Below, piece by piece: positions 19,684 through 29,989 of a stretch of 64,000 nt of DNA. Position 1 is the first letter of the stretch. Every line of letters begins with the position of its first letter. The stretch is from Bacteroidota bacterium (lineage in GTDB: Bacteria; Bacteroidota; Bacteroidia; Bacteroidales; SZUA-534). Location: assembly GCA_003250355.1 (NCBI GenBank), contig QKGS01000005.1:62001-126000 (forward strand). Direction: 5' to 3'. A program made the translations under genes and the position numbers. The notes under the pieces are model-generated. The model made no database searches. It saw only the letters and a program-made list of their open reading frames with translations, and had not been told where the DNA came from.

Positions 19684-20640
19684 ATGCCGAATATATTAGT
19701 AACAGGAGGAGCAGGTTTTATTGGAAGCGCAATAGCTGAAAAGCTTATTGCCGACAGCAAAAACTATGTAGTAATAGTTGATGATTTGTCGACCGGTAAT
19801 ATAGGTAAGCTTCCGAAACTACCAACGCTTAACTGGCGATTTATAAAAGCCGATTGTAACAATTATCAGGAAATGGCTCCTATAATGACTTCGTATCAGT
19901 TCGATTATGTTTTTCATTTAGCAGCGGTTGTAGGAGTTAAAAGAACACAAAAGTATCCGGTTAAGGTTTTAAAAGATATCGACGGAATTAAAAACATACT
20001 TTTATTGTCAAAAAACACTACTGTTAAAAGGGTTTTCTTTTCATCGTCGTCGGAAATATATGGTGAACCATTTGAGATACCTCAAAATGTTTATACTACT
20101 CCATTAAATAGCCGTTTGCCCTATGCTATTGTAAAAAATGTTGGAGAGGCATTTATGCGAAGCTATTATCAAGAGTATGGTTTGCAGTATACTATATTCA
20201 GATTTTTCAATACTTATGGACCAAAGCAAAGTAAAGATTTTGTAATTAGTAAATTCCTGATTGCAGCACTCAATAACGATGCTATTACCATTTATGGCGA
20301 TGGTCAGCAAACCCGTACTTTCTGTTTTGTCGATGACAATGTTGACACGTGTATAAAAACATTAACTGAAAATAAATGTGTTAACGATGTTATAAATATT
20401 GGCGGAAACCGGGAGATAACAATACTTGAATTGGCCGAAATAGTTATTAAGGTTACCGGTTCAAAGTCGAAGATAGTTCATTTACCACCTTTAAAAGATG
20501 GTGATATGCGCCGACGCCAGCCCGATAATTCTGCAATGAAAGAGATTTTGGGGCGCGATTTAATTGTAGTAGAGGAAGGAATAAAAAGGATTCTTAATGA
20601 AGGTCTTTTTGAGTTGAATATTGATGACGATGATATATAA
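19684..20640 (+). CDS. NAD-dependent nucleotide-sugar epimerase/dehydratase
   Basis: Short-chain dehydrogenase acting on a nucleotide sugar. The Rossmann motif GGAGFIGS is at residues 7-14, the serine of the catalytic triad lies in SSSSEIYG, and the YxxxK pair in YAIVK. The overall pattern fits UDP-glucose 4-epimerase or UDP-glucuronate decarboxylase, but the substrate cannot be read from the sequence. 318 residues. It is placed inside the atp cluster, 10 bp after atpG, and overlaps the next gene by 20 bp, so all are probably on one transcript. A link to prenyl-linked glycan synthesis with its neighbour is possible (inference). Confidence 0.88.
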   Translation: MPNILVTGGAGFIGSAIAEKLIADSKNYVVIVDDLSTGNIGKLPKLPTLNWRFIKADCNNYQEMAPIMTSYQFDYVFHLAAVVGVKRTQKYPVKVLKDIDGIKNILLLSKNTTVKRVFFSSSSEIYGEPFEIPQNVYTTPLNSRLPYAIVKNVGEAFMRSYYQEYGLQYTIFRFFNTYGPKQSKDFVISKFLIAALNNDAITIYGDGQQTRTFCFVDDNVDTCIKTLTENKCVNDVINIGGNREITILELAEIVIKVTGSKSKIVHLPPLKDGDMRRRQPDNSAMKEILGRDLIVVEEGIKRILNEGLFELNIDDDDI

Positions 20641-21607
20641 TATAGAAGAGTTAAGTATTGAAATAGAAAGGAATATAACTCGGATAAACTGGGGAAAACA
20701 ACCTGAAGAACTGTATAAACCTATTGAGTATATATTAGGGAGTGCAGGTAAAAGAATAAGGCCTTTGCTTACATTAATGGCTTGTAATATGTTCTCTGAC
20801 AATATTGAAAATGCAATATCGCCGGCTATTGGTATTGAGATGTTTCATAATTTTACCCTCTTGCACGACGACCTTATGGACGATGCCCCGGTTCGTAGAG
20901 GTAATGAAACAGTACATTTGAAATGGAATGCCAATACAGCGATACTTTCAGGCGATGCAATGATGGTTGAAGCATACAGATTTATTTGCGAAAGCCCGAA
21001 TCAATACTTAAAAAGCATACTTGCTATTTTTAATGAAACAGCACTGGGAGTATGTGAGGGACAAATGCTCGATATGCAGTTCGAAAACCGGAATAATGTT
21101 TCTGAGGACGAATATATTGAAATGATTCGCCTTAAAACATCGGTGCTTATTGCGGCAAGTTTGCAGATAGGAGCTATTATTGGCGGAGCATCGGAAAGTA
21201 ATGCTAAATTGTTATATGATTTTGGCATAAATTTGGGACTGGCTTTTCAATTGCTCGACGACTGGCTCGATACATTCAGTAACCCTGAGGTATTTGGCAA
21301 ACGTACCGGTGGTGATATTGTAGAAAACAAGAAAACATTTTTGCTTATAAATGCTTTAAAATTAGCCGACAATAAGCAAAAAACGGAACTACAAAGTTGG
21401 ATTGCAAAGACCAATTTTAATGAAGAAGAAAAAATAAATGCCATAAAAAGCATTTATGAAAAGTTGAAAATTGGTGAGATAGCTTTGCTAAAAGCAGAAG
21501 AGTTTTCAGTAAAGGCATTTGATTGTTTAAATAAAATTGATGTTCCGGAAAGCAGAAAAAAACTACTTTTAGAACTAGGAAAAAACTTATTAAAAAGAGA
21601 TAAATAA
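20621..21607 (+). CDS. Polyprenyl (isoprenyl) diphosphate synthase
   Basis: Trans-isoprenyl transferase that elongates allylic diphosphates with isopentenyl diphosphate. Both aspartate-rich motifs are present: DDLMDD after LLH (first) and DDWLD in FQLLDDWLDTF (second), together with GKRIRP near residue 45. 328 residues fits octaprenyl or similar chain-length enzymes for quinones; product length is not certain. The ATG at 20621 overlaps the epimerase by 20 bp; a second in-frame ATG at 20627 is equally possible. It sits just before three palindromic repeats and atpD. Confidence 0.9.
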   Translation: MMTMIYNIEELSIEIERNITRINWGKQPEELYKPIEYILGSAGKRIRPLLTLMACNMFSDNIENAISPAIGIEMFHNFTLLHDDLMDDAPVRRGNETVHLKWNANTAILSGDAMMVEAYRFICESPNQYLKSILAIFNETALGVCEGQMLDMQFENRNNVSEDEYIEMIRLKTSVLIAASLQIGAIIGGASESNAKLLYDFGINLGLAFQLLDDWLDTFSNPEVFGKRTGGDIVENKKTFLLINALKLADNKQKTELQSWIAKTNFNEEEKINAIKSIYEKLKIGEIALLKAEEFSVKAFDCLNKIDVPESRKKLLLELGKNLLKRDK

Positions 21608-21608
21608 A

Positions 21609-21709
21609 GTAAAGACACAATATTTTGCGTCTATGATAGTAGTAAAGACGCAATATTTTGCGTCTCATAATAAAACGAATACGGTAAAGATGCAATTCAT
21701 TGCGTCTCT
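21609..21709. repeat. Three palindromic repeats before atpD
   Basis: Three copies of GTAAAGAnGCAAnnnnTTGCGTCT at 21609-21632, 21642-21666 and 21684-21709. The middle copy holds the perfect inverted repeat AGACGCAATATTTTGCGTCT; the first and third each have one arm mismatch. The same family recurs at 31396-31484. It resembles small dispersed REP-like elements and would form three RNA hairpins in the transcript. Confidence 0.9.
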
Positions 21710-21722
21710 TCATAAACTTTAA

Positions 21723-23243
<1,521 letters not shown>

Positions 23244-23307
23244 ATTATTATTGCCAGTTTTCTATTTCTTATTAATATATGCAATAGAAAATATAAAATA
23301 TTTTAAG

Positions 23308-23550
23308 ATGAAAATAGAAATAATAACCCCCGATAAAAAGGTATATTCCGGTAAAGTAAAATCGGTGCAAGTACCGGGAACCGATGGTTCATTTCAGGTA
23401 TTGAAAAACCACGCCCCTCTGATATCGACCTTGGGTAAAGGAAAAATTAAGGTGGTAGAGGAAGATAATAACGAGCTGTTTTTCGATGTTGAACAGGGAG
23501 TGATTGAAGTTAAAAATAATAAGCTGATATTGTTAGCTGAAAAAATATAG
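23308..23550 (+). CDS. atpC: ATP synthase F1 subunit epsilon, short form
   Basis: Rotor-foot subunit. The true start is the ATG at 23308, giving MKIEIITPDKKVYSGKV; a longer open frame upstream reads through spacer DNA and is not conserved-looking. Only the N-terminal beta-sandwich is present (80 residues); the C-terminal helical hairpin of about 50 residues that can inhibit hydrolysis in other bacteria is absent. A weak AU-rich inverted repeat (23258-23266 with 23283-23291) lies just before the start. A terminator follows. Confidence 0.92.
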   Translation: MKIEIITPDKKVYSGKVKSVQVPGTDGSFQVLKNHAPLISTLGKGKIKVVEEDNNELFFDVEQGVIEVKNNKLILLAEKI

Positions 23551-23575
23551 AAGTAATAATATATAGTGTTAATTG

Positions 23576-23614
23576 CAGGGATATCTCTAAACAGAATTAT
23601 CCCTGTTTTGTTTT
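23576..23614 (+). terminator. Intrinsic terminator of the atp operon
   Basis: An 8-bp perfect stem CAGGGATA/TATCCCTG with a 14-nt loop, followed by TTTTGTTTT, 25 bases after the atpC stop. Confidence 0.8.
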
Positions 23615-23657
23615 ATTTGTGTATTTGTTTTAATTTTAATATCCTTAAACTATTACT

Positions 23658-24863
23658 ATGAAATTTGCTAAATATCCGGTCTTGTTATTTATAATATTTA
23701 TTCATGTACACGCATTTGGTCAGGATAGTGAACAAGAACCGGGGGGCTTTAATTTCACTATTACTAATGAGGTTACGGGTTCGTCGGTTAAGGATCAATA
23801 TTTGTCGGGAACTTGTTGGAGTTTTTCGGGAATGGGATTGGTTGAGGCTGAAATGATTCGTATGGGTAAAGAACCTGTAGATATTTCAGAGATGTATGTG
23901 GTTCGTATGTGTTACGAAGAAAAGGCTATGAATTATGTACGAATGCATGGGGAATGCACCTTTAGCGAAGGTGGAGCTATTGACGATGTTATAAAAGTTT
24001 ATAAAAAGTATGGATTAATGCCCGAAAAACTATATCAAGGGCTTAATTACGGCGAAGAAAAGCATAATCACAATGAGTTAGAGGCTGTTTTAAAAGAGTA
24101 TCTCGACGGAGTTATAAAGAATAAAAACGGACGGTTGTCTACTGCATGGTTTGAGGGGTACAAGGGGATATTGGATGCTTACTTAGGTAAAGTACCCGAA
24201 AAGTTTACATTTCAAGGTAAAGAATATACGCCTAAAACATTTGCCCAAGAGCGTGTTGGCATGAACCCCGATGAATATTTGTTCTTCACTTCATTTACCC
24301 ATCACCCGTACTATACCGAATTTGTTGTGGAAATACCCGACAATTGGTCGTGGGAACGTTATATGAATGTAACTATTGACGATATGACCACTATAATTGA
24401 CAATGCCATTAAAAACGGATATGCAGTTGTGTGGGGAACCGATGTAACTGAAACAACATTAGTTAAAACAAATGACGGAATAGCGGTAGTGCCGGAAGAA
24501 GATTTTGAAGTATTGTCGAAAATTGAACGCTTAAATTGGGATAGTATGACAGATAAGGAACGTATAAGTTTGATTCATAGTTACAGCGAACCGCTGCCTG
24601 AAAAGCAAATTACCCCATTAATGCGTCAGCAGGCATTTGATAATTATAAAACAACCGACGACCATGGTATGCTTATAACCGGCATTGCTGAAGACCAGTA
24701 CGGCAAGGAGTATTATTATGTGAAAAATTCATGGGGCAAGGGTTATAACGATTACGACGGTTATATGTACGTATCTAAGGCTTATGCTCAATATAAAACC
24801 ATATTGTGGGGTGTTCATAAGAATGGGGTGCCTAAAGATATTTTGAAAAAGTGTGGTTATTAG
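23658..24863 (+). CDS. Secreted C1-family cysteine peptidase (bleomycin hydrolase-like)
   Basis: Papain-fold peptidase of the aminopeptidase C/bleomycin hydrolase type, here with a signal peptide (1-22) so it is probably periplasmic or exported. The triad is Cys53 in GTCWSFSG, His336 in DDHGMLITG and Asn357 in KNSWGKG. The central insertion carries bleomycin-hydrolase-like features such as YFGEEK-type YGEEKHNHNELE. 401 residues, slightly shorter than cytosolic PepC (about 450). It is a neighbour of the SulP gene 24 bp downstream, possibly co-transcribed. Confidence 0.9.
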   Translation: MKFAKYPVLLFIIFIHVHAFGQDSEQEPGGFNFTITNEVTGSSVKDQYLSGTCWSFSGMGLVEAEMIRMGKEPVDISEMYVVRMCYEEKAMNYVRMHGECTFSEGGAIDDVIKVYKKYGLMPEKLYQGLNYGEEKHNHNELEAVLKEYLDGVIKNKNGRLSTAWFEGYKGILDAYLGKVPEKFTFQGKEYTPKTFAQERVGMNPDEYLFFTSFTHHPYYTEFVVEIPDNWSWERYMNVTIDDMTTIIDNAIKNGYAVVWGTDVTETTLVKTNDGIAVVPEEDFEVLSKIERLNWDSMTDKERISLIHSYSEPLPEKQITPLMRQQAFDNYKTTDDHGMLITGIAEDQYGKEYYYVKNSWGKGYNDYDGYMYVSKAYAQYKTILWGVHKNGVPKDILKKCGY

Positions 24864-24887
24864 GGTTTTGCTATTTTTTTTAATCCT

Positions 24888-26531
24888 ATGAAATCATTAT
24901 TTGCACCCAAATTATTTACCCTTTTAGAAAGCGGAATAAGTAAAAAACAAGTTACAACCGACATATTGTCGGGCATAGTTGTAGGGGTAGTTGCGCTGCC
25001 ACTGGCAATAGCATTTGCAGTAGCTTCGGGTGTTTCGCCCGAAAAAGGATTGATAACCGCAATAGTAGCCGGATTCCTTATATCATTTTTAGGTGGTAGT
25101 CGTGTTCAAATAGGCGGCCCAACAGGGGCATTTATAGTAATAGTATATGGTATTGTTGAGCAATTTGGTATTAATGGGTTAGTAATATCAACAGTACTTG
25201 CAGGTATTATGCTGGTTTTATTCGGTGTTTTACGACTAGGAAACCTTTTAAAATATTTTCCTCACTCGCTTATTGTAGGTTTCACAAGCGGCATAGCATT
25301 GGTAATATTATCAACTCAAATAAAAGATGCATTAGGGCTAGAAATAGATAAAGTACCGTCTGATTTTATCGCAAAGTGGGGAGTCTGTTTTAACAGTATC
25401 AGTACACTAAATTACAGTGCATTAATAATTACGATAGTAACAATATTTACAACAATATATACTAAAAAGCTTACTTCAAAAATTCCGGGCTCTTTCATCG
25501 CAATAGTTGCTATTACATTGGCGGTAAAATTTTTTGATATAAATGTTTTAACAATAGAATCGTTTTTTGGTGATATACCCAATAAAGTAGAACTTTCATT
25601 ACCTGAAATTAATTTTGCAGATATTCATATTTATATAGTACCTGCCATAACTATAGCAATGCTGGGCGGAATAGAGTCGTTGCTTTCGGCAGTTGTTGCC
25701 GATGGAATGATAAGCGGTAAACATCGGTCAAATACTGAGTTGATAGCCCAGGGTATAGCAAATATTGTAACCCCTTTCTTTGGCGGTATTCCGGCAACAG
25801 GAGCCATAGCACGAACAGCTACAAACATTAAAAACGGAGGCAGAACACCTATTGCAGGCATTGTTCATGCAGTAACATTATTGTTGATAATGCTTTTTCT
25901 TGGCAAATGGGCAAAACTTATACCTATGTCGTGTTTAGCAGGTATACTTATAGTTGTGGCTTATAATATGAGCGAATGGCGTTTATTTGTTGGTATTTTA
26001 AAAGGTTCGCTTTTCGATATTATAGTAATGCTTTCAACATTTGTGTTAACAGTTATGGTAGATTTAACTGTTGCAATACAGGTAGGTGTTGTATTGTCGG
26101 CAATACTGTTTATGAAGCGAATGGCCGATATAAGCGAAAAACGAATATCAAACGTTATTGATACCGATATTATAGACGACTACTCCGATTTACCTCCCGA
26201 GATTAGTATTTATGAAATAAGCGGGCCTCTGTTTTTTGCTTCAGCAAAAACATATTCGCAAGTTATTGAAGATTTAGGATTCAATAGTAAGGTGCTAATA
26301 ATAAGAATGCGCCACGTATCATTTATTGACGGTACAGGACTTCATAATTTGAAGGAAACTATAAATATACTTCACCACAATCATGTAAAGGTAATACTTG
26401 CCGGGGTTAATGGTGATGTTTTAAATACATTGAAAAAAAGTAAACTCCTCAATATTATTGGTGTCGACAATATTTGTAATTCATTTGAAAGTGCTGTAAT
26501 AAAAGCCAAAAATGAATTAATAAAACACTAA
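24888..26531 (+). CDS. SulP-family anion transporter with STAS domain
   Basis: Inner-membrane transporter for sulfate, bicarbonate or related anions. About 11-12 hydrophobic segments span residues 25-420, with the SulP signature VGVVALPLAIAFAVASGVSPEKG at the start (key residues P, A, A, G) and SRVQIGGPTGAF. A STAS domain follows (about 440-547), including RMRHVSFIDGTGLHNL, which regulates transport in relatives. Substrate is not decidable here; nothing adjacent (carbonic anhydrase, sulfur genes) fixes it. Confidence 0.92.
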   Translation: MKSLFAPKLFTLLESGISKKQVTTDILSGIVVGVVALPLAIAFAVASGVSPEKGLITAIVAGFLISFLGGSRVQIGGPTGAFIVIVYGIVEQFGINGLVISTVLAGIMLVLFGVLRLGNLLKYFPHSLIVGFTSGIALVILSTQIKDALGLEIDKVPSDFIAKWGVCFNSISTLNYSALIITIVTIFTTIYTKKLTSKIPGSFIAIVAITLAVKFFDINVLTIESFFGDIPNKVELSLPEINFADIHIYIVPAITIAMLGGIESLLSAVVADGMISGKHRSNTELIAQGIANIVTPFFGGIPATGAIARTATNIKNGGRTPIAGIVHAVTLLLIMLFLGKWAKLIPMSCLAGILIVVAYNMSEWRLFVGILKGSLFDIIVMLSTFVLTVMVDLTVAIQVGVVLSAILFMKRMADISEKRISNVIDTDIIDDYSDLPPEISIYEISGPLFFASAKTYSQVIEDLGFNSKVLIIRMRHVSFIDGTGLHNLKETINILHHNHVKVILAGVNGDVLNTLKKSKLLNIIGVDNICNSFESAVIKAKNELIKH

Positions 26532-26537
26532 TAAAAG

Positions 26538-26545
26538 TACTTTTG
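26538..26545 (+). promoter_or_regulatory. Candidate -7 promoter box
   Basis: TACTTTTGC matches TAnnTTTG exactly, 20 nt before the MFS-like start codon and just after the SulP stop, suggesting a separate promoter. No clear -33 element. Confidence 0.45.
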
Positions 26546-26564
26546 CATATCAAATAACAAAAGT

Positions 26565-27866
26565 ATGTTTTTAAAACGCTTCAATAACCTTACGGTAAAT
26601 GAGAAGAAGGCATTTAAGCTTTATACTGCTCATGTGGTACTTGAAGGTATTGTAGACGGAGCCTTATTGCTCAATGAATTTATATTGGTAAAAAGTTTAT
26701 TTGGAACTAATTATCAAATTAGCTATCTGTTTCAGTTTAGTATAGTAATACTTCTTTTCTCAGTTGTAACAGGCGAGTTGCTCAAACGGACAAAAAGGAA
26801 GCGTCGATTATTGCGAAGGGTAGGAATTATTACACGTTTGCCGTTAGTCGCATTCGCATTTTTTCCAAGTAGTACTCAGGCAGTTCATGGAAATACAATA
26901 TATGTAACTTTATTTTTGGCAATATTCTTTTTTTACTATTTATATAAGCCGGTAATACTTCCAACGGTTAACTTACTGTTGCGTTTTAATTATACTCCTG
27001 CAAGGTTTGGTAAGCTTTACAGTTATTCCACTCAGGTAAATAAGGTTGCAGTTATGGTATCAACATTTGCATTTGGATTAATGCTCGACAATAACCATTA
27101 TGCATTCAATTATGTATTCCCAATTTTGTCGGTGGTAGGTATCATTTCAATTTACTTACTTACACTAATTCATTATGTACCACCTGAACTTCCTGAATAC
27201 AAGGTTACTTTTTGGCAATCTGTACGCAAATCGGTTACCGATATGTTTGCAATAATAAAGCGTAATAAACCATTCCGCGATTTTGAAATTAGCTTTATGA
27301 CTTACGGAATGGGCTGGATGGGAACAGTTGCGATTATTATCATATTTATGGATAAATATTTAGGATTGAATTATACTTCCATTGCGTTTTATAAGAATAG
27401 CTATCATATAGTTTCTATTTTTTTATTTCCCTTTTTTGGTAGGCTTATAGGTCGTATTGACCCTCGGAAATTTGGAATAATAGCATTTGTATTTTTTATA
27501 GGTTATTTGTTCTTTATGATATTTGCCAAATATTGGGGATTACATTGGGTTATTAAGGGTGTTGATGTATATGCATCGGTTTTTATATCGTTTTTCTTTT
27601 ATGGATTATTTACCGCCTCTATGACACTTTTGTGGAGCGTTGGGTCAAGTTATTTTTGTAAAAATGAAGATGCTGCCGGATATCAGGGTATACACTTGTC
27701 AATGGTAGGTTTCAGGGCATTGTTTGCACCCATAGTAGGGGTTGCATTGTACGAATGGCTAGGTTATACAGGCGCATTTGCAATAGGAATTGGGCTTATT
27801 TGTATAGCAGCTTTAATTATGTTTTATTCATATAAGACAAAGTCTCTTAACATTAAATTTTCATAA
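26565..27866 (+). CDS. MFS-like membrane permease
   Basis: 433-residue inner-membrane protein with about 12 hydrophobic segments, a basic loop after segment 2 (LLKRTKRKRRLLRR, near residues 65-78) and a conserved-looking RLIGRIDPRKFG loop in the second half, both typical positions for major facilitator signature loops. Substrate unknown. It follows the SulP gene by 33 bp but has its own promoter-like box. Confidence 0.75.
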   Translation: MFLKRFNNLTVNEKKAFKLYTAHVVLEGIVDGALLLNEFILVKSLFGTNYQISYLFQFSIVILLFSVVTGELLKRTKRKRRLLRRVGIITRLPLVAFAFFPSSTQAVHGNTIYVTLFLAIFFFYYLYKPVILPTVNLLLRFNYTPARFGKLYSYSTQVNKVAVMVSTFAFGLMLDNNHYAFNYVFPILSVVGIISIYLLTLIHYVPPELPEYKVTFWQSVRKSVTDMFAIIKRNKPFRDFEISFMTYGMGWMGTVAIIIIFMDKYLGLNYTSIAFYKNSYHIVSIFLFPFFGRLIGRIDPRKFGIIAFVFFIGYLFFMIFAKYWGLHWVIKGVDVYASVFISFFFYGLFTASMTLLWSVGSSYFCKNEDAAGYQGIHLSMVGFRALFAPIVGVALYEWLGYTGAFAIGIGLICIAALIMFYSYKTKSLNIKFS

Positions 27867-28015
27867 AAAGCTATTAACCATATCTACTGTAACTATTTGA
27901 TAAATAAAATCGTAAAAGCAAAAATACAACAAGGCAGCAAAGGGTGACAGAGTAAAGATTAAGCCGTCATTTTCAGATGATATTTCAATTAATATTAACC
28001 ATAAATATCTGAGTT

Positions 28016-29668
28016 ATGAAAAGGAATATTTACTATCTGATTCTATTGTTCGGATTACTCTCCGGAACAATAAACGGGCAAGTTTTAGATGTTACGTTTA
28101 ACACTAGTTATATTACCGGTAAGTCGTGGGTAATATGGGAATTGTTATATCCGCAAGGTACTACACCCGGTCATGCCGATTATGGGTTATTACCTGAGGG
28201 ATTTGGTATAATTGCTCCAAATTACAGCAATGGAATAAAAACGCCAATGTATGTAGCTGCCGACAATAAACTTACTATGGGTGCACCTGAAAATGCACAG
28301 ACACCGGCAGGTGAAGATACATGGTTTACATACACTGCTACCGGTTTAACTGTTGGCCGAACCTATAATGTATATGCAACAATAGTGCAGTTTCAGGGTT
28401 GGGCAGGTGTTAGCTATGCATTAGGTGCGTGGAGTGGCGCAAGACCTGCCGATGGTTACGTGGTGGCAAATTCTCAAACAACGAGTCCGGCTACCGACTT
28501 TATACTTACCGGAGTTTACATAGCATCAGAAACTACTATGACCTTTGGAATAGGTGCCGGCAAAGACGCAATATATTTTCATAAAACACAAATTAAGGAA
28601 TGGCGAATAGAGGAAGCAACCGGAGAAGCCGGTAAAGAAGCAAATATAGGTAAGTTTACTATCGACGGACAGGTTGGCAATACAATAATTAACCCTGTTG
28701 CTCATACAGTTACTGTTACTATGCCGTTCGATACCGATGTAACTGCATTAATGCCCGCAATAACCTTGTCGCCGGGTGCAACAAGTGACCCTGTTGCAGG
28801 AATAGCTCAGAATTTCACATTGCCCGTAGTTTATACAGTAACTTCGCAAGACCTGTCGGTAGAGCAGGAATGGACTGTTACAGTTAGTACACAAATACCC
28901 GGCTCGGCAAATAATATTATTAGTAATTCGGAATTTGACATTGCACCCGGAGCAAAAGTTGGAGTAACAGTTAATGATACTTTAATTACAGCCGGAGATA
29001 TAATACTATTTTCATACGAAATAGGACAAGTAAAATTTACCCAAAACAGTGAGGGAAAATTATCGGGAGCAAATAGTGGTTACGTTGAGATAGTTCATCA
29101 GGGATGGGCTCCGGGATATATTCGTTTTGAAACATCAAAAATGAACTTCAATAAAGGTACTTATGAGATATTCTTTGCATACGACTGCGGTAGTGATAAA
29201 GTGGCCATTACACCGGCTATAGTTGGAACAGCAGGAGTTGAGTCGCCTTTGTGGTCTGATACAGGTGTGGGTTTTATTACTGGTAAAGGTACTTATAGCA
29301 ATGAGTTTACTTTGGCCTCTAATGCTTCTTCGGTAAGTTTTATGCTTTTCCTTGGCTATCAGAGTGCAACAAATAATTCAGGTACCTCATTCTATATTGA
29401 TGCATTAATACTCAAACCTAAAGAAAGCGTAGGTGTTGCTGATAAAACAAATAGCAATGTGGCTATTTACCCAAATCCTACATCGGATAATGTAAATATT
29501 GACCTTACTCAGTTAGATAAACCGGTTCCGATACAAATTTACAATATTGCAGGAGTTGAAGTTTACAGCAATGATAATGCAATAGGGCTTATACAGATAA
29601 ATAATTTGATTACCGGTTTATATTTTGTGAAAGTCGATGATATGGTATATAAGTTGACTGTTAGATAG
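28016..29668 (+). CDS. T9SS-exported protein with DUF5018-like domain
   Basis: 550-residue secreted protein of unknown function. A signal peptide (1-22) precedes an N-terminal beta domain (about 23-200), a DUF5018-like strand-rich region from FTIDGQVGNTIINPVAH (about 215-295), a second beta-sandwich with carbohydrate-binding-module-like features (about 300-460), and a T9SS type A sorting domain from YPNPTSDNVNIDL to VYKLTVR. No enzyme motif is visible. Two hairpins follow the gene. Confidence 0.8.
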   Translation: MKRNIYYLILLFGLLSGTINGQVLDVTFNTSYITGKSWVIWELLYPQGTTPGHADYGLLPEGFGIIAPNYSNGIKTPMYVAADNKLTMGAPENAQTPAGEDTWFTYTATGLTVGRTYNVYATIVQFQGWAGVSYALGAWSGARPADGYVVANSQTTSPATDFILTGVYIASETTMTFGIGAGKDAIYFHKTQIKEWRIEEATGEAGKEANIGKFTIDGQVGNTIINPVAHTVTVTMPFDTDVTALMPAITLSPGATSDPVAGIAQNFTLPVVYTVTSQDLSVEQEWTVTVSTQIPGSANNIISNSEFDIAPGAKVGVTVNDTLITAGDIILFSYEIGQVKFTQNSEGKLSGANSGYVEIVHQGWAPGYIRFETSKMNFNKGTYEIFFAYDCGSDKVAITPAIVGTAGVESPLWSDTGVGFITGKGTYSNEFTLASNASSVSFMLFLGYQSATNNSGTSFYIDALILKPKESVGVADKTNSNVAIYPNPTSDNVNIDLTQLDKPVPIQIYNIAGVEVYSNDNAIGLIQINNLITGLYFVKVDDMVYKLTVR

Positions 29669-29709
29669 ATACATATCAAAGGTATATTATTTAAGTTTTT
29701 TTAGTTACT

Positions 29710-29744
29710 GAAAGGGACAAGAGTTAACAATCCTTGCCCCTTTC
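29710..29744 (+). terminator. Hairpin after the T9SS gene
   Basis: A 12-bp stem with one mismatch (GAAAGGGACAAG with CTTGCCCCTTTC) and an 11-nt loop, 42 bases past the stop codon. No T-tract, so it may be an mRNA-end stabiliser rather than a terminator. Confidence 0.55.
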
Positions 29745-29752
29745 ATTATATA

Positions 29753-29790
29753 AATAAAGGCTGTCTCAGAAGAAGCAGCCTTTATTTTTT
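29753..29790 (+). terminator. Intrinsic terminator
   Basis: An 11-bp perfect stem AATAAAGGCTG/CAGCCTTTATT followed by six T residues, just after the previous hairpin. Confidence 0.85.
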
Positions 29791-29989
29791 CAACCTCTCA
29801 CCGACAAACTTTCCTTATTCACCGATTTTAATATTTTATAGTTTGAAATACATAGTAGTTTCGTGGTGAATTTATGATTGAATTAACATGGAAAGGATAA
29901 TTTATTATAACTTTCCGTCTCGAAAGTTTCAATTCCGATATCTATCGGGATTATCGGGATTAAAAAAGAACAAAATTTACCGCATTATC

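Larger units (their letters stand above)
29669..29989. other. Intergenic region before the efflux operon
   Basis: 321 bp. It holds two consecutive hairpins (29710-29744 and 29753-29790) and, nearer the efflux gene, a short palindrome CCGATATCTATCGG (29935-29948) followed by a second ATCGGGATT copy. An ATG at 29888 opens a frame into the tolC-like gene, but I consider it non-coding leader. Confidence 0.6.

Noticed and set aside
23251-23307. N-terminal extension of AtpC from a TTG start
   Set aside because: The extra residues are hydrophobic read-through of the spacer; the family start MKIEIITPDKKV is at 23308.
29888-29989. 34-residue N-terminal extension of the TolC-like protein
   Set aside because: It is basic and lacks a signal sequence, while the ATG at 29990 gives a proper signal peptide. 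The region also contains a short palindrome.
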